A DNA stretch of 61,323 bases, from NCBI GenBank assembly GCA_039714535.1, contig JBDLJC010000018.1, positions 1-61,323 of the forward strand. The letters are read 5' to 3'. Source of the DNA: JAGXFP01 sp039714535. GTDB lineage: Bacteria; Desulfobacterota; Desulfobulbia; Desulfobulbales; JAGXFP01. The notes beneath the pieces are model-generated. The model was not told where the DNA came from and did no database searches. It worked only from the letters and a program-made list of their open reading frames with translations. The translations under genes were made by a program, and so were the position numbers. Position 1 is the stretch's first letter, and every line of letters begins with the position of its first letter. This document shows, piece by piece, positions 35,773 through 45,983 of the stretch.

Positions 35773-35941
35773 CTAAGCGCACCTGTTTGACTTTTATCAT
35801 TGATGGTGTCGTACTCCAAGGGCATTAGAAGTCTTCGCTTATCTGCGAGAGTGTCATTACTGATATATGGAGGCAATATACATATTTGTCGGAGGTTTGG
35901 CCCGAATAATCTACAAATCTGCTTAACAAGAATTCGGAGAC

Positions 35942-36754
<813 letters not shown>

Positions 36755-36806
36755 GTTCCGTTAATTGCACTTAGCTTAAGTTAGTGTCTGTCCATAAGTT
36801 AGAGGA

Positions 36807-38261
36807 TCATGGGACAACTTCAATTTTCAACCGATCTAACAGAGCGCCGATCTTGATCTGCTCGCTGGTTTCGCCTTCGACGAATTTTATATGGCTAACG
36901 TCGGCGGGAATATGGTTTTTGGTGGTGTCCAGCGACAGCCAGGTGTCACCGACGCATACCTCGTTCCAGGCATGGTAGTAAAATGCTTCCTCGTGGAAAG
37001 TCACTCCGGCGATGATCCTGGTGGGAATCCCGGCGTTTCTGGCCAGGGCCGCAAAAAGGGCCGCGTGTTCGTTACAGTCTCCCCGGCGAGTGGTGAGGGT
37101 GGTCAGGGCGTCGGGGATTCCCAACACCGGACGTTTTTCAAGATTAGCAAAAACCCAGGCCGACAGCACTCTGACCTTTTCCATCCCGCCCATCCTGTCT
37201 TTAGTCAGGGATTTGCTCAATTCGGCAATTCTGCCATGACCAGCCTGGATGTATGGGGTTGAGGCCAGTTCGGCTGTCTTGTCCTGACATGGTTCGGCGG
37301 ATTCTCCGGGTATTTTCTCCCGGGTGACGGTAAGCAGGCCGCCTGAGAGTTGCTGGCGGTCAAGGTTAATCTCCACCTCTGCCTCAGAGGGGTAGGACAA
37401 TCGGTAACTGAGCTGGGCTCTGGTCGCAAAATCAGCGGGCATTGTCCCGGCGATCTTCACCGAGACACTGCTCAGAATCTCTTTGCCATCGGTCTTGATA
37501 TCGGTGGCCTTAAATTCCGGTTCGGCGATGAAGATGAAACCGGCTGGAGATTCTTCTTTGATAACCTTGCCGCTGTCGTCAAGCCAGGAGTTGATTTTCA
37601 TGCCGGAGAACGATTCGGTAAAATGATGGAGGCGGTGGATTCTGCCCTTGATCAGAATCTTGTCATGACCCTTATATTCCAGCACGGTATCTTTTCCGGA
37701 AAGTGATATGGGGTCGAAATAGGGGATTCTCAGCTTGTCGCCGGGTTCCAAATCCTGTTTGAGCAGGTAACCCCGGCGGTTGGTGGCAAGAAAGGGCGGG
37801 TTAGCCAGTTTGATGGAATCTTTGATCAGCTCCTTGCCGGTTGTCAGGATGAAATTGACGGTGCTGCCGTCCACTTCCCCCTCTGCCGTCATCGAATAAA
37901 ATGGCGATGACAGCTCGAAATCGAAGCTCTGCAGGAGCATTGTTCTGTCCAAACGGGCATTTACCAGTAGGTGGACGGGATGGCTCTGTTCCATGATATT
38001 GAGGACCAGATAGGCTTCTTGAAGCAGTTGAAAACTGTCGCTGTCATCTTTGAGCAAGCGGGTCTTAACGTAGCCGATCCGGTCTTTCTTGAAATAGACG
38101 CCGGAAAAGCTTTCTTCCCGGTCCTTCTTGAGGACTTGGGCTTCACGGGTATCCAGGGTCTCGATGAAGTAATCCCGCTGGAGCAGCAGCCCAAAAAGCA
38201 CCACCCAGACAATTACGATAATGATCCTGAAAATGGTTTTTAGAGGGTAGGGTGGGGCCAT
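36807..38261 (-). CDS. Membrane-anchored transglutaminase-like protein
   Basis: The 484-residue protein has one N-terminal membrane helix (about residues 9-26) and a large extracytoplasmic region. The transglutaminase core (about 370-450) has Cys in RRGDCNEHAALF, His in YYHAWNEV and Asp in WLSLDTT, so the triad is complete. Such domains act as proteases or cross-linkers in the envelope. It starts the minus-strand run that continues with the ABC ATPase, GspA, GspB, PilZ and the permease. Confidence 0.83.
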   Translation of the reverse strand: MAPPYPLKTIFRIIIVIVWVVLFGLLLQRDYFIETLDTREAQVLKKDREESFSGVYFKKDRIGYVKTRLLKDDSDSFQLLQEAYLVLNIMEQSHPVHLLVNARLDRTMLLQSFDFELSSPFYSMTAEGEVDGSTVNFILTTGKELIKDSIKLANPPFLATNRRGYLLKQDLEPGDKLRIPYFDPISLSGKDTVLEYKGHDKILIKGRIHRLHHFTESFSGMKINSWLDDSGKVIKEESPAGFIFIAEPEFKATDIKTDGKEILSSVSVKIAGTMPADFATRAQLSYRLSYPSEAEVEINLDRQQLSGGLLTVTREKIPGESAEPCQDKTAELASTPYIQAGHGRIAELSKSLTKDRMGGMEKVRVLSAWVFANLEKRPVLGIPDALTTLTTRRGDCNEHAALFAALARNAGIPTRIIAGVTFHEEAFYYHAWNEVCVGDTWLSLDTTKNHIPADVSHIKFVEGETSEQIKIGALLDRLKIEVVP

Positions 38262-38347
38262 GTTTTCCTTGCTAAGGTAAAGTTTGGCGCTGGCTTACTA
38301 ATGTTTGATACTCTCGTGAAAAGGATCCAAGGGGTATAGTAATATCG

Positions 38348-38475
38348 AGATGGCGTCGCCAAAATTTCGATAAACCAGGAGTGGCGCATTTTTGAGCGTG
38401 AGGCCATACTTCAGTATGCCGAACGAACAAAAATGCGCCACGACGCCGTAGATCGGAATTTTGGCGACGCCATCT
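38348..38475. repeat. Palindromic interspersed repeat (copy C, best preserved)
   Basis: A 128-bp near-perfect palindrome. The outer arms AGATGGCGTCGCCAAAATT and their complement match with one mismatch over about 24 bp, and the inner arms GTGGCGCATTTTTG and CAAAAATGCGCCAC are perfect. The centre is CATACTTCAGTATG. The right end overlaps the TAG stop of the Usp gene. No open reading frame is inside. Confidence 0.85.
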
Positions 38476-39406
38476 AGCCGACTATCCAGATGGCCACTTG
38501 GTCGCCCATCAGGATCACCCGGTCCGAGACTCCTCTGAAAATGCCTTTCTTAATATTTTCTCCCCGGCGGCCGATGACTATGGTCCCGAAATCGTCAATC
38601 AGGGCCTGGCGGAGAATCTGGCGGCTGGCCTCTATCCCTTTGGAGGTATGTAGCCAGTTAATATTGTCGGCCGGAACACCGCTGTCCACCAGCAACTGTT
38701 TTGGGGCGTGGAAGAGACTGTCCGGTCGGCTCATATGCTCTTCGCACCATTCCCGGCCCCATTGCGCATAAAAATCCGGGGGGGCGATACTGCTGGCGCT
38801 GGACAACATTGCCGAGGAATGAAACAGGGTTATATCGCACTGTTTGCTGTCCTGAAGGACATGGGCCAAGTGGTCGACCGCCATCATCGAACAGAACGAG
38901 CCATCGATGGGCACCAGAAATTTACTGGAATCGACCTTGCCGTCAATTATCCAGACCGGCACGTCATGGCATTCTTTGAGGATTACTTCGGAAATACTGC
39001 CCATGACCAGTTCTTCAAGCTTGGTAATGCCGCGACGCCCGATGACCAGGGCATCGAACAGTCCCTGGCGGGCCTCGGTGACTATGTCCTTGCCTACGGA
39101 TTGTCTGGCCAGTTTAACTTCGGTGGTGAGCCGTTCCGGACTGACGCCTAATTTTTCAAATTTAGCGGTGGCGGATTTCATATAGGTTTTGGCTGAACGC
39201 AGCCTCTTTTGGGCTGTCGGCGACAGACAGTTCATCAACTCCAGATCGTCCAGCCATTCTTTGCCGGGCGGCAGGCTGGCGCAGGGAATAATACTGAGCA
39301 GGTGGATCTTGACCTCCGGCTGTTGGCTGAAGAGGCTGCCAAGGTAATGAACGGCGTTGTTGCTATAGGTAGAGCCGTCAACCGCCACCAGGATTTTTTT
39401 TTCCAT
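38474..39406 (-). CDS. Tandem universal stress protein
   Basis: The 310-residue protein has two UspA domains (about residues 1-155 and 160-310). Each carries an ATP-binding signature of the G-x2-G-x9-G-S/T kind: GRRGITKLEELVMGS in the first, and a related but altered GRRGENIKKGIFRGVS in the second. Usp proteins are cytoplasmic stress-response ATP binders. Its stop codon lies in a palindromic repeat. It follows the kamA-type gene by 23 bp on the same strand. Confidence 0.88.
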   Translation of the reverse strand: MEKKILVAVDGSTYSNNAVHYLGSLFSQQPEVKIHLLSIIPCASLPPGKEWLDDLELMNCLSPTAQKRLRSAKTYMKSATAKFEKLGVSPERLTTEVKLARQSVGKDIVTEARQGLFDALVIGRRGITKLEELVMGSISEVILKECHDVPVWIIDGKVDSSKFLVPIDGSFCSMMAVDHLAHVLQDSKQCDITLFHSSAMLSSASSIAPPDFYAQWGREWCEEHMSRPDSLFHAPKQLLVDSGVPADNINWLHTSKGIEASRQILRQALIDDFGTIVIGRRGENIKKGIFRGVSDRVILMGDQVAIWIVG

Positions 39407-39429
39407 TTTCAGTCCCTTTATGTGTCCGT

Positions 39430-40473
39430 TCAGGCCGGGTCAAGATACGAACAGTACTGGCCTTTATAATTGCGGAAACTCCACTCCCCCGCTCCCTCTT
39501 CTTCCCGGTACTCAGGCAGGAGAGGGACCTTGCCGAAACCGCCGGGGAGATCGATAGCGAATCTGGGTACCGCCAGACCCGAAGTGTGGCCGATCAGGGA
39601 ACGCATGATCTCAAGGCCTTGGTTGATCGGGGTCCGGAAGTGATCCGTGCCCCTGGTCATGTCTCCCTGAAATATATAATACGGTTTTACGCGGATCATT
39701 AATAGCTTGTTCATTAAATTTTTTATGATCTGCGGATCATTATTGACTCCTTTGAGGAGTACGGTCTGACAGCCCAGCGGAATGCCGGCGTTGGCCAACC
39801 GATTGCAGGCCGCAGCCGCTTCCGGGGTTATTTCGTCCGGATGATTGAAATGAGTGTTGATGTAGAGCGGGTGAAATTTTTTGAGCATCTTGACCAGACG
39901 GGTGGTCACTCGCATGGGCAGGGTACAGGGTACCCGACTGCCGATTCTGATGATCTCGATTGAGGGGATGCGCCGCAATTCGGTTAGGATCCACTCCAAG
40001 CGGTCATCGTCTAAAAGCAGAGGGTCGCCACCGGAAACCAGTACGTCTCTGATCGCCGGGGTCTTGCCCAGATAGGCAAAGGCGGCCTGCAGGGTGGCGG
40101 TGGTGGTTTGCAGCCGCTCGGTACCGACTTTTCTCTTTCTGGTGCAGAAACGGCAGTACATGGCACAATGCGAATTGACCAGAAAAAGGGCGCGGTCGGG
40201 ATATTTATGGATCAGGTTTGGGACCCGGCTCAGGCTCTCTTCGTCGAGGGGGTCTTCATGGCAGACCCGGTCTGCCAGTTCAATTTGATCGGGGACGGCC
40301 TGTCGCCAGATGGGATCGCCCGGCTGTTTAATCAGTTTCAGAAAATAGGGATTGATCCGCATCGGGTAGGCTGAAACGACCTTGCTCAAGGCCTGGCGGT
40401 CCACTTGGAACGATGGTGGCAGGTCAGCGGGATCGGTTATACTGTCGGCCAGTATCTTGCGCCACGAAGACAT
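39430..40473 (-). CDS. KamA-family radical SAM aminomutase (EpmB- or lysine 2,3-aminomutase-like)
   Basis: The 347-residue enzyme has the radical SAM cluster motif CAMYCRFC (C103, C107, C110), the PLP-type segments SGGDPLLL and INTHFNHP, and IDLPGGFGK near the end. The length fits EpmB, which makes beta-lysine for modification of elongation factor P, better than long KamA (over 400 residues). No epmA or efp is adjacent, so it could instead be a catabolic or osmolyte-forming aminomutase. Confidence 0.85.
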   Translation of the reverse strand: MSSWRKILADSITDPADLPPSFQVDRQALSKVVSAYPMRINPYFLKLIKQPGDPIWRQAVPDQIELADRVCHEDPLDEESLSRVPNLIHKYPDRALFLVNSHCAMYCRFCTRKRKVGTERLQTTTATLQAAFAYLGKTPAIRDVLVSGGDPLLLDDDRLEWILTELRRIPSIEIIRIGSRVPCTLPMRVTTRLVKMLKKFHPLYINTHFNHPDEITPEAAAACNRLANAGIPLGCQTVLLKGVNNDPQIIKNLMNKLLMIRVKPYYIFQGDMTRGTDHFRTPINQGLEIMRSLIGHTSGLAVPRFAIDLPGGFGKVPLLPEYREEEGAGEWSFRNYKGQYCSYLDPA

Positions 40474-40633
40474 TCAATCAATAATTCCTGAAATGTTTTT
40501 TAAAATTTGGTGTTATGCTTTAACACATGATGTGTACGTTTGGCAGATGTAAGTAAACATCGGATTAAATGTCAAACTCTTTCGGAGCTGTCATTTTCCC
40601 TCAAACAGCTCATAAAATACCAGGGAGGTCCCA

Positions 40634-41899
40634 GTGATTTCAGAAACACTTATCGTAAATCTCCTCTTGATCTTATGCGCGGCCTGGTTTCTTGGGTTTG
40701 TCTTCTCCAGACTTGGTTTGCCGGTAATGCTTGGCGAGTTGATGGCAGGATTGGTTCTGGGGCCTGCTCTCTTTGATGTCATCCATATGACCGATCAGCT
40801 TGAGCTCTTGGCTGAGTTAGGAATCTTTTTCGTGATGTTTTATGCCGGGATGGAGATGGATCCCAAGGAGTTGCTGGAGCATATCCGGCCTTCAATGGCG
40901 GCTGCGTTGGGAGGGTTTGTTCTGCCTTTCGTTCTGGGATTTCTGGCCACCAGATTATTTGGCGGCACGGTTTACCAGTCTCTCTTTATCGGCATGGGGC
41001 TGTCGGTAACCGCCATTGCCGTCCAAGCGGTAATTCTCCAGAACATGCAGATCCATCGCACTGATGTTGGTCATGTAATAATGGGAGCAGCCATTGCCGA
41101 TGATATTTTCTCTCTGGTCACCCTTTCCGTACTTCTTGGTCTGGCCGAAAGTGGGAGTATTTCCGCAGTATCTGTCGGCGTGTTGCTTGGCAAGGTGGTC
41201 ATCTTTTTCGGTTTCACCATCCTTGCCGGGGAATTTCTGGTTCCCTTCCTGACCAAGAATCTAAAGGACGACGGCGGCAAAGCCTTTACCTTCGCTCTGA
41301 TCGCCGCGCTGGTTATGGCTTTTCTGGCCGAGAAGGCCGGTTTGCATCTGGTCATCGGCGCCTTCTTGGCCGGACAGTTCGTCCGGCGCGAGATAATGGA
41401 CAAGAAGGTCTATGATCTGATCAGTGACCGTTTTTTTGCTATCAGCTATGGCTTTCTTACCCCGATATTTTTTGCCACTCTGGGATTTCACCTTCAATTT
41501 GAATGGAGTATCTCATTTGTTGTTTTTGCGGTCGTTCTCACTCTGGTTGCCATTGTCGGTAAGTTACTGGGCTGTGGGTTTGGGGCAAGGTTGGCCGGAC
41601 TTTCCACCAGCGAATCAGCCATCATCGGCATTGGCATGAATGGCCGCGGCGCGGTGGAACTGGTTGTGGCCTCAGTGGTTATCAACCTCAGCAACCAGCT
41701 GTTGGCCAAAGGTGTCATCAATGAGCCGCTGCTGACCTCAAGTCAGTTTTCGGCCCTGGTCTTCATGGCCTTTGTGACAACGGTCATGACCCCGATCTTT
41801 CTGAAGTGGTCGGTCATTCGCAGTTGTTCCAGTGCTGACGGCGCCTCGTTTTGCGTTATTTGGCGTGATGCCGCGAGGCATAGCTGGAGGCGTAAATAG
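40634..41899 (+). CDS. CPA2-family cation:proton antiporter (Kef/NapA-like)
   Basis: The 421-residue membrane protein has about 12 hydrophobic segments and typical CPA2 motifs: LGELMAGLVLGP near residue 36, FYAGMEMDPKEL, a GAAIADDIFSLV region with the paired Asp, and GIGMNGRGAVELVVA. It has no C-terminal TrkA-N domain, unlike KefB/KefC. It should exchange Na+ or K+ for H+. GTG 40634 has GGGAGG close upstream. The last about 25 residues (after LKWSVIRSC) look aberrant and coincide with palindromic DNA, so the tail may come from a repeat. Confidence 0.85.
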   Translation: MISETLIVNLLLILCAAWFLGFVFSRLGLPVMLGELMAGLVLGPALFDVIHMTDQLELLAELGIFFVMFYAGMEMDPKELLEHIRPSMAAALGGFVLPFVLGFLATRLFGGTVYQSLFIGMGLSVTAIAVQAVILQNMQIHRTDVGHVIMGAAIADDIFSLVTLSVLLGLAESGSISAVSVGVLLGKVVIFFGFTILAGEFLVPFLTKNLKDDGGKAFTFALIAALVMAFLAEKAGLHLVIGAFLAGQFVRREIMDKKVYDLISDRFFAISYGFLTPIFFATLGFHLQFEWSISFVVFAVVLTLVAIVGKLLGCGFGARLAGLSTSESAIIGIGMNGRGAVELVVASVVINLSNQLLAKGVINEPLLTSSQFSALVFMAFVTTVMTPIFLKWSVIRSCSSADGASFCVIWRDAARHSWRRK

Positions 41900-42381
41900 A
41901 AAAGGAGAAGTTGGCTAGCCACTTAGCCCGAAGGGTGAGTAGTTTCGAAGTCTACGCTATCTGAAAAAAAATCTATTCTGTCATTTGGCACAAACTGTAA
42001 CCGAGACGTCTTGCTAGAGACATGAAACAAGAATCGCATAAACAGACACATATACTATTTTTTCAAAAATACTCGTGAAATATGCGGGTTAGCGCAAGCC
42101 TTATAAAAAAGTAATGAACATCCAACATCGAATGGTGAATATGGAAGAACTGATTGGAATCAAACCATTCTCTGGTTATTCAGCAAATAGCTTCATAGTC
42201 GGGTAAACAGGGTCCGAGATACTCTTAAGTATATGAATCAATCAGGAGAAGCGAAGCGATTTCCACATTCGATGTTGGACGTTTAGTATTCGATGTTTGA
42301 TTACCGGAGGCGGCGCGAGCTGGATGTTTTGTTCTTAATCATATCACCTGTTTAAAGTGGATAGCCTCTAAGGAGAATTAC
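41900..42381. other. Intergenic region filled by repeats upstream of malic enzyme
   Basis: No gene is supported here. The region contains the 42118-42282 inverted repeat described separately and further repeat-like sequence near 41900-41960. A ribosome binding site AAGGAG stands before the GTG at 42382. Confidence 0.6.
42118..42282. repeat. Inverted repeat of the GATGTTGGACGT type
   Basis: ACATCCAACATCGAAT (42118-42133) and ATTCGATGTTGGACGT (42267-42282) are reverse complements with one mismatch, 165 bp end to end. A further related ATTCGATGTTTGA lies near 42289. Repeats with this wording recur around small mobile insertions in Deltaproteobacteria and candidate phyla, often near four-helix-bundle (23S IVS-type) genes. 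Here only the shell is left, with no such gene. Confidence 0.6.
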
Positions 42382-44118
42382 GTGTCCCAGAATACCTACG
42401 GTTTACGCTACGATGAGTTCGGTAAGACCTCTGAGATCCTGCTCTACGGCCGGGGTACCGGGGTGATGGCCAACAACTTCATCAACAAGGGTACCGCCTT
42501 TTCAGAGCAGGAACGGCTCGATCTGGGTCTTTCCGGCAGTCTGCCGCCCACTGTCCGGCCCTTGGCAAAACAGGTACTTGATTCGGCCCGGAAGGTGGCG
42601 GACAAGGACTGCGATATTGATAAATTTATCTATATCAGGGCCCTCTTTGATCGCAACGTCACTCTGGCCCATGCTCTTATTGCCAGCGACATCGAAAGAT
42701 ATATGCGGATCATCTATACGCCGACCGTAGGTTTGGCCTGCCAGAATTACTCCTCCATGTTCAGGACGGCCAACGGCCTGCATTTTCATCCGGACAATAT
42801 CGATCAGGCCGAGAATATCCTGCGCCGCTATATGCACCGGGATATCAGGGTGGCGGTGGTTACCGATAATCAGGGTATTCTCGGGATTGGCGATCAGGGG
42901 GCGGGCGGGATCGCCATCTGTCTGGGTAAATTGATGCTTTATACTCAAGGGGCCGGGGTCGCGCCCTGGCATTGTCTGCCGGTCTCCCTTGATGTCGGCA
43001 CCAATAATCAGGACCTGCTTGCGGACGAGTATTACCTGGGTTGGCGGCATGAGCGGCTCAGCGGGGCTGAATATGTTGATTTCGTCCAGCGTTTTGCCCG
43101 GGCCTTTTGTAAAGTTTTCCCAAATGCCCTCTGCCAGTGGGAGGATTTCTCCAAACAGAACGCTTTTGCGACAAGGGACGCCTACCTGCATGATTTGATA
43201 TCCTTTAACGATGATATCCAGGGGACCGGGGCAGTTACTTTAGCTGGGATCCTTGCAGCTATGAAAATCAAAAATGAACGCCTTGTTGGTCAGGTATTTC
43301 TGGTTCACGGGGCCGGGGCTGGTGGGGTAGGGATCGCTGATCAGATTCTTGCTGGACTCAGGGAAAGGGGACTGCCGGAAAAAGAGGCGCTGCAGAGAAT
43401 CTATACCCTGGATAGGCATGGTCTGGTGGTCAACAATCGTCAGTTGGAGCCATACAAGGAACATTTTGCCAGAGACCCGCATGAGCTGGATTGGTTCGAT
43501 AGCGAGAAAAATGGTGAGTTGTTGAATGTTGTGCGCAAGGCCGGGGTGACGGTTCTGATCGGCACTTCAGGTCAGGCCGGTTGTTTTACGAAAGAAGTTG
43601 TTGAAGCGATGCTTGAAAATACCGACAGGCCGGTGATAATGCCTTTGAGCAACCCCACGATCCAGGCCGAGGCGATCCCGGAAGATATTTATGCCTGGAC
43701 CGGCGGCCGGGCAGTGGTCGCCACCGGTAGCCCATTTCCGCCAGTCAGGTTTGGCAATGACAAGATCCGGATTGGGCAGGGGAACAACGTCTTTGTTTTT
43801 CCAGGAGTAGGACTCGGCGTACTGGCTTCTGGGGCCAGGGAGGTTTTGCCGGAATTTTTCACCGCCGCCGCCCACGCCGTTGCAGAGGCGGTTACCGATG
43901 ATGATCTGCGTAAAGGGATTCTGTTCCCACCGGTTTCCGAGCTGCGGGATGTAAGTCTCAGGGTGGCTCAGGCGGTTGGCCGTTCGGCCATCTATCAAGG
44001 GGTGTCTCGGCCTTGTGTCTTCAGCTCTTTCTGGCACGAAAACAACGAAGAGAAGCTTGACCTGCTGGTTGAGCGGATGCGCTGGCAGCCGGAATATCTG
44101 CAGTTGGTCGCACTTTAG
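42382..44118 (+). CDS. maeA: NAD-dependent malic enzyme
   Basis: The 578-residue enzyme follows the large SfcA/MaeA type. It has N-terminal GTAFSEQERLDLGLSG, the catalytic-Tyr region IYTPTVGLACQ, GIGDQGAGGIAICLGK and the metal-binding FNDDIQGTGAV. The Rossmann motif VHGAGAGGVGIA and LSNPT follow. It converts malate to pyruvate and CO2 with NAD+. The length suits the two-domain eukaryote-like form. The GTG start has AAGGAG 6 bases upstream. Confidence 0.93.
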   Translation: MSQNTYGLRYDEFGKTSEILLYGRGTGVMANNFINKGTAFSEQERLDLGLSGSLPPTVRPLAKQVLDSARKVADKDCDIDKFIYIRALFDRNVTLAHALIASDIERYMRIIYTPTVGLACQNYSSMFRTANGLHFHPDNIDQAENILRRYMHRDIRVAVVTDNQGILGIGDQGAGGIAICLGKLMLYTQGAGVAPWHCLPVSLDVGTNNQDLLADEYYLGWRHERLSGAEYVDFVQRFARAFCKVFPNALCQWEDFSKQNAFATRDAYLHDLISFNDDIQGTGAVTLAGILAAMKIKNERLVGQVFLVHGAGAGGVGIADQILAGLRERGLPEKEALQRIYTLDRHGLVVNNRQLEPYKEHFARDPHELDWFDSEKNGELLNVVRKAGVTVLIGTSGQAGCFTKEVVEAMLENTDRPVIMPLSNPTIQAEAIPEDIYAWTGGRAVVATGSPFPPVRFGNDKIRIGQGNNVFVFPGVGLGVLASGAREVLPEFFTAAAHAVAEAVTDDDLRKGILFPPVSELRDVSLRVAQAVGRSAIYQGVSRPCVFSSFWHENNEEKLDLLVERMRWQPEYLQLVAL

Positions 44119-44408
44119 CTTTTATTTCGGACTGTGAATTAAGCGGTCGCGTGTCACGAATCGTGACGGGACACCAATAATTTCGAGGATTTGGTTTGTT
44201 GAGATTGTTATTTTTTTGCGTAACATTATGATGCCTGGTTTTGTGTTGCACACAGCCCTGCAATTCATTAAGGTTCAGGGCAAATGGTGAGCGATTAATG
44301 ATGGTGAGATCCGGCTCAACATGAATTGATCCCTGCTTTTTTATTTGATTGTCGCTACTATATTAGGGGAGGGCTGGTCGTCTCCTGAGCGAATAAGGAT
44401 ATTTTAAT
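44119..44408. promoter_or_regulatory. Intergenic region with GTCACGA palindrome
   Basis: GTCACGAATCGTGAC (44153-44167) is a palindrome with one central base, flanked by the outer pair GTGTC and GGGACAC. It could be an operator or a small interspersed repeat between maeA and the spermidine synthase gene. Nothing else is evident. Confidence 0.35.
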
Positions 44409-45983
44409 ATGATTGATAAGAGTGTTTCGAAACTATTTCTGATTATCACAGCCCTTACTTGTGGTACCTTGATTATGGTGATTGAAGTGCTTGGATCGAG
44501 GGTGATCGGCCCATTTTTCGGGGTGAGCCTCTTTGTCTGGACATCGTTGATTGCGGTAACCATGATTGCACTTGCAGCAGGATACATGATCGGGGGTATC
44601 CTCTCTGATCGAGCAAAATCACCGGATACCCTTTATCTTTTGATTGGTATCGCCGGACTATCTACCCTGCTAATTCCCTATGCCAAGATCCCGGTATTGA
44701 AATTCTGTCTTGCCTTCGGCTTGCGAGGGGGGGCCTTTGCCGGCAGCATGGCTCTATTTGCCCCCAGTCTCACTCTTCTTGGCTGTGTCTCTCCCTTTGT
44801 GATCCGGCTTGCGGCCCGGGAGGTAAGTAACGTGGGTCGTACCGTCGGCTCCTTCTATGCACTTTCTACCATTGGTAGTGTATTGGGAACGGTACTCACC
44901 GGTTTTGTCTTAGTCGCTTTCATGGGTGTAAATAATATCTTCTTCCTCGTCGGATTTCTTCTTGTCGGCCTTGCGGTCAGCTACTTCGTGTTCTTTCGGG
45001 GAAAGATTGTTACGGCAGCGTTGCTCCTGCCAATTCTCATACTCCCGTTTGTGGCCCCTACCAGCGTTGACAGTAAAATTCTGGAAAACGGCAACAAGGT
45101 TACTGTTATTGACAGAACCGACAGCAGATACGGCAATATCAAGGCTATTGATTATGATAATGGCAATATGGTCATCAGGCAACTGTCCATTGATGGTTTG
45201 ACCCAAGGGGGGGTGGATATAAAGAATGGGCTTTCGACCTTCGCATACACCTATCCTCTGCAGTTTGTTCCCGTTGCCATCAATCCGAAAGGAAGACGCT
45301 GTTTGGTTATTGGGCTCGGTGCAGGAATTATTCCCCGCTGGTACATGGCCCGGGGGGTCAAGACAGACGTTGTCGATATCGATCCGGCTGTTGTTGAAAT
45401 GGCTTCAAAGTACTTTGGCTACCCGGCAGGAGAGCAGGTTGTCATAGAAGATGCTCGCTATTTCCTTGGCAAAGGAGAGGAAAAGTACGATTATATTATT
45501 CTTGATGTTTTCAATGGGGACGTTACGCCGTCGCATATTTTGAGCAAGGAGGCTTTCAACTTGATAAAGAGCCGGTTGAATGATAATGGGGTCTTTGCCA
45601 TGAACCTTGTCGGAAATCTGCGTGAAAACCCTGTGATGACGGCCTCGGTGATTAAGACCCTCGACTCAGTGTTCGGAAAGACGATGGTTATGCCTCTTTT
45701 TAATACCCAAAAAGGTGCAGACTTCGGTAATATAGCTGTTTTTGCCTACGCGGCCGAGTTACAGAAGCCAAAACAGATTAGAGTAATACCACGGCAAATT
45801 CACCCCATAATCCGTCAAATAGTCCTTTTTGCCATGCAAGGGAGTTATTCCATCCCGGAACATCCAGAAGCCATTATTCTGACCGACGAATATAATCCGA
45901 TGGACTTCTATGATCTGGAGTTGAAAGAGAAAATTCGCGAAAATATTCTTAAAGGAAGTGATTGGGACATCCTGCTTAGCTGA
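44409..45983 (+). CDS. Fused membrane/spermidine synthase-like protein
   Basis: The 524-residue protein combines an N-terminal MFS-like membrane half with about six to seven helices (residues 8-215) and a C-terminal spermidine synthase-like fold (about 225-500). The latter has the SAM/dcSAM-binding GLGAGIIPRWY and DIDPAVVEMA, and IILDVFNGD. Such fused MFS-spermidine synthases are common; whether they make polyamines or modify and export another substrate is not settled. A start with AAGGAT upstream is used. Confidence 0.82.
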   Translation: MIDKSVSKLFLIITALTCGTLIMVIEVLGSRVIGPFFGVSLFVWTSLIAVTMIALAAGYMIGGILSDRAKSPDTLYLLIGIAGLSTLLIPYAKIPVLKFCLAFGLRGGAFAGSMALFAPSLTLLGCVSPFVIRLAAREVSNVGRTVGSFYALSTIGSVLGTVLTGFVLVAFMGVNNIFFLVGFLLVGLAVSYFVFFRGKIVTAALLLPILILPFVAPTSVDSKILENGNKVTVIDRTDSRYGNIKAIDYDNGNMVIRQLSIDGLTQGGVDIKNGLSTFAYTYPLQFVPVAINPKGRRCLVIGLGAGIIPRWYMARGVKTDVVDIDPAVVEMASKYFGYPAGEQVVIEDARYFLGKGEEKYDYIILDVFNGDVTPSHILSKEAFNLIKSRLNDNGVFAMNLVGNLRENPVMTASVIKTLDSVFGKTMVMPLFNTQKGADFGNIAVFAYAAELQKPKQIRVIPRQIHPIIRQIVLFAMQGSYSIPEHPEAIILTDEYNPMDFYDLELKEKIRENILKGSDWDILLS

